From: an uncultured bacterium
Lineage (GTDB): Bacteria > Bacillota > Clostridia > Oscillospirales > Ruminococcaceae
Direction of reading: 5' to 3'
DNA length: 13,215 nucleotides
NCBI GenBank assembly: GCA_905214345.1
Contig: CAJMLV010000059.1
Span: 1 to 13,215, forward strand
Position 1 is the first letter of the stretch. Every line of letters begins with the position of its first letter. Shown here in pieces: positions 7,162-13,215 of this stretch. The notes beneath the pieces are model-generated. The model did no database searches, was not told the DNA's origin, and worked only from the letters and a program-made list of their open reading frames with translations. The translations under genes and the position numbers were made by a program.

Positions 7162-8040
7162 TCAAATCAACGGTTTTTGCAGCAGGATGACCCGGTCGTT
7201 GCCGCCGTAGTCCTGCCGGCAGGCGCCGCTGGTCCAGCCGTTGTGTTGTCCCAGGTCCAGAAGTGCCTGCCGTTGTTCGTAGCCGATCTCCAGCACCAGC
7301 CAGCCGCCGGGGCGCAAAGTCTGCTTCCAGGGACCGGTCAGGCAGCGGTAGAAGGTCAGGCCGTCGCTGCCGCCGTCCAGGGCCATGGCGGGTTCCCGGG
7401 CAGTTTCGGGCATCAGGTCGTGCATTTCGGCCTCGGTCAGGTAGGGCGGGTTGCTCACAATGAGGTCCACACTGCCGGGTTCCACTTCCCGCCAGCCGGT
7501 GAGCACATCCCCTTCCCGCACGGTCACTTCCGCCCCCTTCAGGGCGTTGACGGCGTTGCGCCGCAGATAGGGCAGGGCTTCAGGACTTTTTTCCCAGCAG
7601 GTCACCCGGGCGCCGGGCACAAACCGTTTGACGCCCAGGCCCAGGCAGCCGGTACCGGCGCAGAGGTCCAGCACCACGGGATCGGCTTTTCCCCTTTTCC
7701 CCAGAAGTTCCACGGCGGCTTCACAGACCATCTCGGTGTCTGCCCGGGGGCAGAGGACACCGGGCCCAACGGCCAGGGTAAAGTCCAGAAAATCCCACTG
7801 CCCCGCAATATACTGCAAGGGTTCCCGCCCGGCACGGCGGGCGGTGAGTTCCGCCAAAACGGCGGCAGTTTCCGCCGTCAGGGGGGCATTGTCCAACCTG
7901 GGGTCCCGCCCCACAGCCTGACGGTAGAGTTCCCGGGCATCAAATGGTGCATCGGGCACACCGGCCTGCTGCAGCGCACCCCGGACGGCTGCCAGGGCTT
8001 CACGGGGTGTCAGGCCGGTCAGCTGTATGGCGTCACTCAC
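7162..8040 (-). CDS. prmC: Peptide chain release factor N5-glutamine methyltransferase
   Basis: Methylates the glutamine of the GGQ motif in release factors RF1 and RF2, using S-adenosylmethionine. The 292 residues match the family. Visible are GREPLQYIAGQWDF (72-85), the PRADTE motif (99-103), the SAM-binding loop DLCAGTGCLGLG (125-136) and the catalytic SNPPYLTEAE segment (NPPY at 197-200). The start appears to be GTG 8040, which overlaps the end of the upstream DUF1385 gene by 8 bases; a GAGGAGG site lies inside that gene, about 12 bases upstream. DUF1385-prmC pairs are common in Clostridia. The usual partner prfA is not adjacent: recA follows instead, from its own promoter, and no clear terminator lies between them. 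Confidence 0.95.
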   Translation of the reverse strand: MSDAIQLTGLTPREALAAVRGALQQAGVPDAPFDARELYRQAVGRDPRLDNAPLTAETAAVLAELTARRAGREPLQYIAGQWDFLDFTLAVGPGVLCPRADTEMVCEAAVELLGKRGKADPVVLDLCAGTGCLGLGVKRFVPGARVTCWEKSPEALPYLRRNAVNALKGAEVTVREGDVLTGWREVEPGSVDLIVSNPPYLTEAEMHDLMPETAREPAMALDGGSDGLTFYRCLTGPWKQTLRPGGWLVLEIGYEQRQALLDLGQHNGWTSGACRQDYGGNDRVILLQKPLI

Positions 8041-8989
8041 GGCTCCAGGCGGCCTCCTCCGGGTTTTCGGGCAGGACGGGGGTCACGGCCGCGATGGCCA
8101 CTTCGATCATATCGTCCTCCGGTTCAAAGGTGGTCAGGCGCTGCAGCCACAGACCCGGCACCGAGACTGCCCGGGCCAGCCAGGAGTTGGAACGCCCGGC
8201 CCAGCGCAAAACTTCGTAGGAAATCCCCACCAGCAGGGGCAGCATGGCCAGCTTGTACAGGACCCGCAGACCGGTGCTGGTCCAGGGCAGCACCGCGTAC
8301 AGCACGATGCTGATAAGCAGCACCAGGATCAGGAAGCTGGTACCGCACCGGGGATGGAAGCGGGTATGGCGGCGGATGTTTTCCACCGTCAGTGCCTCTC
8401 CGGCCTCATAGCAGGCGATGGTCTTGTGCTCCGCCCCGTGGTAGGCAAAGACCCGGTGGATCTCCTTGGTGCGGGTGCACAGGAACATGTAAGCCAGGAA
8501 CAGAGCCAGTTTGATGACAGCCTCAATGATGACCCGGGGCCAGCGGCCCAGCACCAGGACCTTGGAGATCAGCCCGGTGAGGAAGGTAGGCAGATACAAA
8601 AACAAAAACAGGGCCAGCACCACACCCAACAAGGCGGACACGGTCATCAGGGCATTCTGGAAAACAGGGCCGGTGTGTTCGTCCAGCCATTTGTCAAAGC
8701 GGGACTGTTCGGCTTCCTGTTCCTCCTCGGTAAGGGCGATGTCGGCGCTGTGCATCAGGTACTTGTACCCGCTGCGCAGATTTTCCACCATATTGCAGAC
8801 GCCGCGCAGCAGGGGGACTTTGTTGTACCAGTGGGAGTGGACGTCCTCATAGGTAAGGTCGATGGTGCCGTCGGGACGGCGCACGGCGCAGCAGATCTTT
8901 TTGGGGCCGCGCATCATGATGCCTTCCATGAGGGCCTGACCACCCACACTGGTACGGAATTTTTCAGTGGGACGCGATTCTTGCGGCAT
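8033..8989 (-). CDS. DUF1385 (YqhQ-like) multi-pass membrane protein
   Basis: A 318-residue protein of the DUF1385 family; its molecular function is not established. The N-terminal signature VGGQALMEGIMMRGPKK (15-31) and the central YHGAEHKTIACYEAGEALTVEN and HPRCGTSFL (183-220) are conserved family landmarks. Around them lie about four membrane segments (near 114-141, 153-171, 218-236 and 245-262). The His, Glu and Cys residues in the central motif look like possible metal or catalytic ligands, but that is inference. ATG 8989 has AAAGGAG about 11 bases upstream, placed in the 24-base gap after the histidine kinase. Its end overlaps prmC, so it is probably translated with both neighbours. Confidence 0.93.
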   Translation of the reverse strand: MPQESRPTEKFRTSVGGQALMEGIMMRGPKKICCAVRRPDGTIDLTYEDVHSHWYNKVPLLRGVCNMVENLRSGYKYLMHSADIALTEEEQEAEQSRFDKWLDEHTGPVFQNALMTVSALLGVVLALFLFLYLPTFLTGLISKVLVLGRWPRVIIEAVIKLALFLAYMFLCTRTKEIHRVFAYHGAEHKTIACYEAGEALTVENIRRHTRFHPRCGTSFLILVLLISIVLYAVLPWTSTGLRVLYKLAMLPLLVGISYEVLRWAGRSNSWLARAVSVPGLWLQRLTTFEPEDDMIEVAIAAVTPVLPENPEEAAWSRE

Positions 8990-9013
8990 AGGGTAGGTTG
9001 CTCCTTTTATGGT

Positions 9014-10456
9014 TCAGATGGGTTGGTGCAGGTGTTCCTGCCCGGGATGGTACAAGGGCAGGGTGATGAGAACCGTGGTGCCCTGGCCCAGGGTGCTGGT
9101 AATGTCCACGGTGCCGCCCAGGGCGGTGACGATGGCATCCACCACCGCCAGACCGATGCCGGACCCCCGCACCGAGTTCTTGCCTTTGAAGAACTTGACC
9201 TTGACCTTTTCCAGGTCTTCGGGAGAGATGCCCCGCCCCTGGTCCCGCACCGATACGGTGACGGAGGAGGCGCTGCGGGTGAGGGTGAGGAACACCGACC
9301 CGCCGGGGGGCGAATACTTGATGGCATTGTCCAGCACATTGATGAACACCTGCCGCAGACGGGCGGGGTCCGCCCACACCGGGAAGGGTTCGGGCGGTTC
9401 CTCATACACCAGGCGCAGGCCTTCCTGCCGGATGCGGCCTTCCACAAACAAAGCGGCATCGGTGGCTTCGGCCACCAGGTCCAGCACCTGGCAATCCAGG
9501 CTGATACCGTTCTGCAGGCGGGAGAAATCCAGCAGTTCCTCCACCATGGCGTACAGGCGGTCGGTCTCCGCACCGATGACTTCCAGGCCCTTGCGGTAGT
9601 TTTCGTCACCGGGGTCCCGGATGGCACCGATGGTTTCCACCCAGCCCTTGATGGAAGTCAGCGGCGTACGCAGTTCATGACTCACCGAGGAGATGAACTC
9701 GTTCTTCATCCGCTCGGTCTCGGTCAGGTGCTCGGCCATCTCGTTGATGGTGCGGCACAGCCGGCCGATCTCGTCGTCATAGCGGGTATCGGGCAGACGG
9801 GTCTGCAGGTCGCCCCCGGCGATACGGTTGGCGATGGATTCCACCTGGCCCAGCGGCCGCACAATGGACCGCACAAAGAACAGGCCGCTCCACAAAGCGA
9901 AGCCCAGCGCCACCAGCACAACGCCGCCGGAGATGAGCACCAGGTTCCACCACTGGCGGTCGGCCAGGGTCAGGCTGGTGACCAGCCGCATGGCGGTGAT
10001 GTTGCCCGCGTCGTAGGGCACCAGGGCGGTTACGGCCATGACCCGTTCCCCGTCGGGGGTACGGAAGATGGCCCGGCCGATGCCGTCGGAACTGACCAGG
10101 GCGCGGTAATAGTCGGTGCCGTCGGTGAGATTTTCGTTGATGATGCCGCTGGATGTGGCCAGAACCACACCGTTCTGGTCCAGCAGCATGAACTCAAACT
10201 TGTCTTTTTCCTCAAACTGTTCCACCGTGCGGCGCAAAGACTGGGCCCGGCTGGCGGCGTTGCTGTCGCTGTCGCCGGCGGTGCCGGTGGCCTGCAGACG
10301 GCCGATAAAGGTGGAAAAGCGGCTTTCCATGGCCCGCTCTACCCCGCCGTACAGGTTCTGGTAACAGAAGTACAGGAACAGGCTTTCGGCCAGGGCCAGG
10401 ATCAGCACCGTGATCAGCAGGCTGCCCCGCAGCCAGCGCTTGGTGATGCTTTGCAT
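9014..10456 (-). CDS. Two-component sensor histidine kinase (HAMP, HisKA, HATPase)
   Basis: Membrane sensor kinase of the PhoR/ResE-like class, 480 residues. The first membrane helix is at about 11-31, an extracytoplasmic sensor region at about 36-165, and a second helix at about 170-195. A HAMP domain follows (RSIVRPLGQVESIANRIAGG, ending near 245). The H-box SSVSHELRTPLTS places the phosphorylated His at 260. The ATPase part has the N-box NVLDNAIKYSPPG, DQGRGISPEDLE and GSGIGLAVVDAI. All key residues are present. AAAGGAGG lies 8 bases before ATG 10456. It lies 46 bases after the response regulator gene, its obvious partner. The signal is unknown; the upstream lipoprotein could take part in sensing or be a downstream product of the same unit. 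Confidence 0.96.
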   Translation of the reverse strand: MQSITKRWLRGSLLITVLILALAESLFLYFCYQNLYGGVERAMESRFSTFIGRLQATGTAGDSDSNAASRAQSLRRTVEQFEEKDKFEFMLLDQNGVVLATSSGIINENLTDGTDYYRALVSSDGIGRAIFRTPDGERVMAVTALVPYDAGNITAMRLVTSLTLADRQWWNLVLISGGVVLVALGFALWSGLFFVRSIVRPLGQVESIANRIAGGDLQTRLPDTRYDDEIGRLCRTINEMAEHLTETERMKNEFISSVSHELRTPLTSIKGWVETIGAIRDPGDENYRKGLEVIGAETDRLYAMVEELLDFSRLQNGISLDCQVLDLVAEATDAALFVEGRIRQEGLRLVYEEPPEPFPVWADPARLRQVFINVLDNAIKYSPPGGSVFLTLTRSASSVTVSVRDQGRGISPEDLEKVKVKFFKGKNSVRGSGIGLAVVDAIVTALGGTVDITSTLGQGTTVLITLPLYHPGQEHLHQPI

Positions 10457-10502
10457 GCGGGGAACCTCCTTTCCTGCGGTGCATGCGGGCGCTTGGTATC
10501 AA

Positions 10503-11204
10503 TCAGGGGCTCCAGCGGTAGCCGTATCCCCAGACGGTGAGAATATGGGCGGGGCTGCTGGGCTCGTCCTCGATCTTCATGCGCAGACGGCGGATGTTCA
10601 CATCCACGATCTTCACGTCGCCGTAATACCCTTTGCCCCAGACGCCTTCCAGAATCTTTTCCCGCACCAGGGCGGCGCCGGGATTTCGGAAGAAGAGCTC
10701 CATGATCTGGAATTCCACCTGGGTCAGGTCGATGGGTTTGCCGGCCTTGTAGAGCACCCGGCTCTTTTCGTCCAGTACAAAGCTGCCGCTGACCAGCTGG
10801 TCAGGACCGGAACCTTCCCGACTGTCCCCGGCGTTGCGGTGGACACGGCGGGCCAGAGCCTCCACCCGGGCGATGAGTTCCGACACCGAGAAAGGCTTGG
10901 TGATATAATCGTCCGCGCCGATGGACAGCCCGCGGATCTTGTCGGTCTCCTGCCCTTTGGCAGACACGATGATGATGCCGATGTCGGGGTCGTCCCGGCG
11001 GATGGTCTCACACAGGGAAAGTCCGTCCATGCCGGGCAGCATCAGGTCCAGCAGAGCGGCGTCGCAGGGCGGGTTGGCGTGCAGCAGTTCCAGGGCACGC
11101 TCGGCGCTGGGGGCTTCCAGCACCTCCCACCCGGCCATGCGCAGGTTCAGCACTTCCATTTCGCGGATGCTGTTTTCGTCCTCCACAACCAGGACTCGTT
11201 TCAT
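10503..11204 (-). CDS. OmpR/PhoB-family response regulator
   Basis: DNA-binding response regulator of 233 residues. The receiver domain has Glu8-Asp9, the phospho-acceptor Asp53 (LLDLMLPGMDG), the conserved Ser in IIIVSAKG, and Lys in YITKPFS. The C-terminal winged-helix domain shows LTQVEFQIMELFFRNPG, REKILEGVWG, VDVNIRRLRMKIED and ILTVWGYGYRW, all typical of OmpR-type effectors. I chose ATG 11204 (MKRVLVVEDE) because AAAGGAG (11213-11219) lies 8 bases upstream and the receiver fold starts here. An in-frame codon at 11228 would add eight unlikely residues and lies upstream of that ribosome site. It sits between a lipoprotein gene (40 bases upstream) and the kinase gene (46 bases downstream). 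Target genes are not known. Confidence 0.96.
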   Translation of the reverse strand: MKRVLVVEDENSIREMEVLNLRMAGWEVLEAPSAERALELLHANPPCDAALLDLMLPGMDGLSLCETIRRDDPDIGIIIVSAKGQETDKIRGLSIGADDYITKPFSVSELIARVEALARRVHRNAGDSREGSGPDQLVSGSFVLDEKSRVLYKAGKPIDLTQVEFQIMELFFRNPGAALVREKILEGVWGKGYYGDVKIVDVNIRRLRMKIEDEPSSPAHILTVWGYGYRWSP

Positions 11205-11212
11205 ACAGACAA

Positions 11213-11219
11213 CTCCTTT
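11213..11219 (-). promoter_or_regulatory. Ribosome binding site deciding the response regulator start
   Basis: AAAGGAG on the minus strand stands 8 bases before ATG 11204. A longer reading from 11228 would place this site inside the coding region, so the shorter start is preferred. Confidence 0.75.
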
Positions 11220-11220
11220 C

Positions 11221-11235
11221 GATTTCAAGGAAATC
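11221..11235 (-). other. Short hairpin before the response regulator ribosome site
   Basis: GATTTC-CTT-GAAATC can fold into a 6-base stem with a 3-base loop, one base before the ribosome site. There is no U-tract, so it is not a terminator. The stem is AT-rich and weak. Confidence 0.3.
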
Positions 11236-11243
11236 GGTACAGA

Positions 11244-12563
11244 TCAAGGCAGTATGGTCACACCGGAGAGAATATCCTCCAGTTTCAGGCCGTAATACTC
11301 GGTGACGATGCGGGCCTGCAGCTGCTGGCTGCCGATGGTGGCCACCCGGCTGTAACGGTCGTTGAGCAGATCCGCCTGAGAGGAATCCACCACCCGCATT
11401 TCACAGTACACTATATCCCCCGCCAGGTTGGAAAGCACCCAGCCGGTGTCGTTGGCATTGGATTTCAGGGCCACATTGCCGTGCATGGATTCCGGCAGCC
11501 GCAGGAAAAAGCGGTGTTCGCTGTCGTATACGCCGAAGATGTTGTTGCCCCCTTCGGGGGTGGCGTAATCTTTCCACAAGAGAAAGTGCAGCTTGTTGAC
11601 AAGTTCTTCCGAGACACTGCCGCCGTCGGACACTTCGGTGGGGATGTCGATGGTGCCGTTGCCGTCCACGTCCATGCTCAGCAGTTCGGTATCATAGCGC
11701 TGGGTGGCGCGGTACAGATCCGTCACCCCCGGCGGCAGATAGGTTTTGAGGAAGCCGGTTTCGGCATCGTAGATGATAATGGTGGATGCCAGGCTGGAGG
11801 CAGAACCGGTCCAGCCGTCCACCACCATATAGGAGGCACCGTCCGCCCCTACCCCGGCATGCAGCCCGGCACAGCCGCTGTAATAGCCTTCGCCCACGGC
11901 CAGGGTCTGGGCCGCCAGGAAGGTATCGCCGCCGGTGTAGGTGAGCAGCTGCAGGTTGATGCCGCCGTTTTCGGTCTCAGTGGGCAGGGCCAGCACCAGG
12001 TCCTCGGTGCCGTCGCCGCTGTCGGTCACGTCCGCCACCAGCATGTCGGTGTAGCTTTGCTTGTTGACCGTCTGCAGGGTGCCGTCGCTGTTATACAGGT
12101 AAACCACCATGTAGCGGTCGCCCTGGGCGCTGTCATATCCCACCAGCAATTGCAGGGACTGGGCGTCCCGCAAAGGCGCGTAGCTGACTGTTTCCACTTC
12201 GCTGGAAAGGCCCTCGGTGGTCTGCACCACCCGCCACCCGCCGGAATCGGTGGGTTCCAGAATGGCCATCCATACATTGGAGCCGCTGGCCTCGGCGGTG
12301 TAGAGTACCGCCGCTTCCTCGGTGCCGTCCCCGTCCCAGTCGCCAAAGAGGAACGGGGAAAGAAAATCGCCGCTGGCCGGGTATTTCAGGGTGGCCACAC
12401 CGTCCAGATAACTGTTCAGTGCCTTCTGCACGGCGCTGGCTTCGCCGGAAAGGCGGGGTGCGCGCAGCAGGCTCTCGGTCTCGCCGCCGGGCAGCGCACT
12501 GCACCCGGTCAGGCACAGGGCCAGCGCCAGAGCGGCGGATGTCATCCTGTGTGTATGGGCCAT
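11244..12563 (-). CDS. Secreted lipoprotein with acidic FG-GAP/VCBS-like repeats
   Basis: A 439-residue exported protein. The N-terminus has a hydrophobic signal (SAALALALCLTGC) with lipobox LTGC, so Cys21 would be lipidated and the protein anchored outside the membrane. It is rich in beta-type residues and carries Asp/Gly loops that resemble calcium-binding FG-GAP or EF-hand-type loops: FGDWDGDGTEEAAVLY (73-88), VADVTDSGDGTEDLVLAL (177-193) and MDVDGNGTIDI (297-307). These suggest a repeat or propeller-like fold, but I do not recognise a named family and give no function. AAAGGAGG stands 7-8 bases before ATG 12563, and an extended -10 promoter lies at 12602-12630. Downstream at 40 bases is the response regulator, so lipoprotein and two-component system are probably co-transcribed, and the lipoprotein may act with the sensor kinase. 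Confidence 0.88.
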   Translation of the reverse strand: MAHTHRMTSAALALALCLTGCSALPGGETESLLRAPRLSGEASAVQKALNSYLDGVATLKYPASGDFLSPFLFGDWDGDGTEEAAVLYTAEASGSNVWMAILEPTDSGGWRVVQTTEGLSSEVETVSYAPLRDAQSLQLLVGYDSAQGDRYMVVYLYNSDGTLQTVNKQSYTDMLVADVTDSGDGTEDLVLALPTETENGGINLQLLTYTGGDTFLAAQTLAVGEGYYSGCAGLHAGVGADGASYMVVDGWTGSASSLASTIIIYDAETGFLKTYLPPGVTDLYRATQRYDTELLSMDVDGNGTIDIPTEVSDGGSVSEELVNKLHFLLWKDYATPEGGNNIFGVYDSEHRFFLRLPESMHGNVALKSNANDTGWVLSNLAGDIVYCEMRVVDSSQADLLNDRYSRVATIGSQQLQARIVTEYYGLKLEDILSGVTILP

Positions 12564-12601
12564 GGGCGCACCTCCTTTCCCCCGTCAGGATATACGAAGT
12601 T

Positions 12602-12630
12602 AGTATACCACAAACCGTGCGCCCCCGCAA
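12602..12630 (-). promoter_or_regulatory. Extended -10 promoter of the lipoprotein operon
   Basis: On the minus strand TTGCGG (12625-12630), 17 bases, then TATACT (12602-12607) with TGG directly before it, an extended -10. The distance to ATG 12563 is about 38 bases. Confidence 0.75.
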
Positions 12631-12653
12631 CGGAAAGAGCATTTTCCGGCGCA

Positions 12654-12715
12654 TTTTGCAAAGTATGCTTGACACGTTTTGCAAAGCATGCTATGCTAAT
12701 TATGCAAAGCAAGCT
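12654..12715 (+). repeat. Three 16-bp direct repeats at 23-bp spacing, putative operators
   Basis: Copies at 12654-12669 (TTTTGCAAAGTATGCT), 12677-12692 (TTTTGCAAAGCATGCT) and 12700-12715 (TTATGCAAAGCAAGCT) are separated by exactly 7 bases each. Copies 1 and 2 differ at one position, and copies 2 and 3 at two. They bracket the -35 and the -10 of the rightward promoter. They are probable binding sites for the XRE protein encoded next to them. Confidence 0.7.
12669..12697 (+). promoter_or_regulatory. Promoter of the XRE regulator gene
   Basis: A perfect TTGACA (12669-12674), 17 bases, then TATGCT (12692-12697). Transcription would start near 12704, giving a leader of about 64 bases. The -35 overlaps the last base of repeat copy 1, and the -10 follows copy 2 and shares its last base. 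Confidence 0.8.
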
Positions 12716-12720
12716 TTGCA
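12703..12720 (+). repeat. Palindrome at the predicted transcription start
   Basis: TGCAAAGC-AA-GCTTTGCA is a perfect 8-base inverted repeat with a 2-base centre. It starts at about +1 of the rightward promoter and includes most of repeat copy 3. It could be a dimer operator or the first RNA hairpin of the leader. Confidence 0.6.
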
Positions 12721-12724
12721 AGCA

Positions 12725-12752
12725 CGGCCTGCGGTCATCGCCCCGCAGGCCG
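12725..12752 (+). other. Strong 10-bp leader hairpin before the XRE ribosome site
   Basis: CGGCCTGCGG (12725-12734) pairs perfectly with CCGCAGGCCG (12743-12752) around an 8-base loop. It ends next to the GAAAGGCG ribosome site. There is no U-tract, so it is not a terminator. It may steady the message or tune translation of the regulator. Confidence 0.55.
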
Positions 12753-12767
12753 GAAAGGCGATGAATC

Positions 12768-12998
12768 ATGAAAACACACATCCCGGAACTGCGCAAAGCC
12801 CGCCGCATGAGCCAGCAGGAGCTGGCCGACGCGGTGGGGGTAACGCGGCAGACCATCACCAGTATCGAGGTCGGCAAATACGTTGCCAGCCTGGAACTGG
12901 CCTACAAGATCGCCCGCTTTTTTGGGCGGAGCATTGAAGAAGTGTTCGATTTCAGTCATTTGGAGGGTTCGGATCATGCTGATACAGCACATTCTTGA
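12768..12998 (+). CDS. Small XRE-family helix-turn-helix regulator
   Basis: A 76-residue DNA-binding protein that is nearly all Cro/C1-type helix-turn-helix: LRKARRMSQQELADAVGVTRQTITSIEVGK fills residues 8-37, followed by SLELAYKIARFFGRSIEEVF. This is the layout of small YozG-like repressors, which often regulate themselves and a membrane protein encoded next to them. ATG 12768 is preceded by GGAAAGGCG; a nearby ATG at 12761 is out of frame. It has a strong promoter, TTGACA-17-TATGCT, bracketed by three direct repeats that are likely its own operators. The gene overlaps the next one by 23 bases. It is the only clear plus-strand unit in the window, divergent from the lipoprotein operon. The regulated partner genes are inferred. 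Confidence 0.93.
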   Translation: MKTHIPELRKARRMSQQELADAVGVTRQTITSIEVGKYVASLELAYKIARFFGRSIEEVFDFSHLEGSDHADTAHS

Positions 12999-13182
12999 AG
13001 CAAACCTGTCCACGCCGGAGGCATATCGTGCCCGGCTGCGAGCCCTGCGGCCCCTGCTGGTTGTGCTGAAGATCCTGGGCGCCGCCACCGTCCTGTTTGC
13101 CCTGTTGGGGGTCCCCCGCCTGCTGCCGGAAGGCCGGAATGCCTCCTTCTTCAGCGGGTTTGAACTGCACCCCATTTGTTAG
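12976..13182 (+). CDS. Small membrane protein, probably truncated at its C-terminus
   Basis: A 68-residue frame beginning MLIQHILEANLSTPEAYRAR, with one membrane helix (about residues 27-46, PLLVVLKILGAATVLFALLG) and a short tail ending FFSGFELHPIC. ATG 12976 has GGAGG (12962-12966) 9 bases upstream, and the start lies inside the XRE gene, so the pair is probably translationally coupled. Similar XRE-plus-small-membrane-protein pairs are common in Firmicutes, but I do not recognise a named family. The last six codons and the stop lie in, or at the edge of, an inverted repeat that looks like an insertion-sequence end (13161 onward). The natural C-terminus has therefore probably been replaced. 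An in-frame start at 12883 would cover the XRE gene and is less likely. Confidence 0.65.
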   Translation: MLIQHILEANLSTPEAYRARLRALRPLLVVLKILGAATVLFALLGVPRLLPEGRNASFFSGFELHPIC

Positions 13183-13215
13183 ACAGTATGATATACTGAA
13201 TAACAAATGGGGTGC
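13161..13215. mobile_element. Inverted repeat resembling an IS3-family end, cut by window edge
   Basis: GCACCCCATTTGTT (13167-13180) is perfectly matched by AACAAATGGGGTGC (13202-13215), and the 21 bases between hold a CAGTAT-GAT-ATACTG stem (13184-13198). The outer bases from 13161 read TGAACTGCACCCC, then ATTTGTTAGAC, which resembles the terminal repeats I recall for IS3/IS150-type elements. The second arm reaches the last base of the window, so its full length, any transposase and any target duplication cannot be seen. Another reading is an unusual hairpin at the end of the small gene. Confidence 0.5.

Noticed and set aside
8027..10540. Plus-strand frame of 837 codons opposite the DUF1385 and kinase genes
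   Set aside because: Antisense to two conserved genes, no recognisable domain, low-complexity composition.
12654..12720. CRISPR array or plasmid-type origin iterons
   Set aside because: Only three 16-bp units with 7-bp gaps, overlapping a promoter beside an XRE gene; no cas or replication gene is present.
10410..12764. Plus-strand frame of 784 codons opposite the response regulator and lipoprotein genes
   Set aside because: It would run over two divergent promoters and the operator repeats, and its translation has no family features.
12883..12975. Earlier in-frame start for the small membrane protein
   Set aside because: It would overlap most of the XRE helix-turn-helix gene, while ATG 12976 has a clear GGAGG site.

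Overview
The window is GC-rich (roughly 60% or more by eye), tightly packed, and carries genes of a Gram-positive Firmicute. The protein families and the order recA-recX-rimO-pgsA suggest a Clostridia-class gut bacterium of the Oscillospiraceae/Ruminococcaceae type (Faecalibacterium/Subdoligranulum-like). That placement is inference from gene content, order and codon style; no marker here proves it. Most of the window is ordinary core chromosome. The accessory-looking part is the right end.

All genes from 1 to 12563 lie on the minus strand, so they read from right to left. From the right: a secreted lipoprotein with acidic FG-GAP-like repeats (12563-11244), an OmpR-type response regulator (11204-10503) and its histidine kinase (10456-9014), a DUF1385/YqhQ-type membrane protein (8989-8033) and prmC (8040-7162). 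These are spaced like one operon, with a good promoter in front of the lipoprotein. Then recA starts from its own promoter (-10 at 7090-7095) with a dyad lying over the -35. recA overlaps recX by one base, and rimO and pgsA follow closely, giving a recA-recX-rimO-pgsA unit. A GC-rich hairpin follows pgsA directly and overlaps the consensus-like promoter of cysS. cysS ends at a clear intrinsic terminator, and beyond it a GT-C type membrane glycosyltransferase runs off the left edge of the window.

The right end (12564-13215) is a divergent regulatory region. Leftward lies the extended -10 promoter of the lipoprotein gene. Rightward lies a TTGACA-17-TATGCT promoter for a small XRE repressor-type gene (12768-12998), which overlaps a small membrane protein gene (12976-13182). 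The rightward promoter is laced with three 16-bp direct repeats placed exactly 23 bp apart, bracketing the -35 and the -10. The short leader holds a palindrome and a 10-bp hairpin. The small membrane protein ends abruptly inside an inverted repeat whose outer bases look like the end of an IS3-family element, and the window is cut within the second arm.

No tRNA, rRNA or CRISPR array was seen. No undescribed system is proven. The most promising items are the triple-repeat XRE promoter with its divergent lipoprotein/two-component operon, the non-canonical dyad at recA, and the mobile-element-like end at the right edge.
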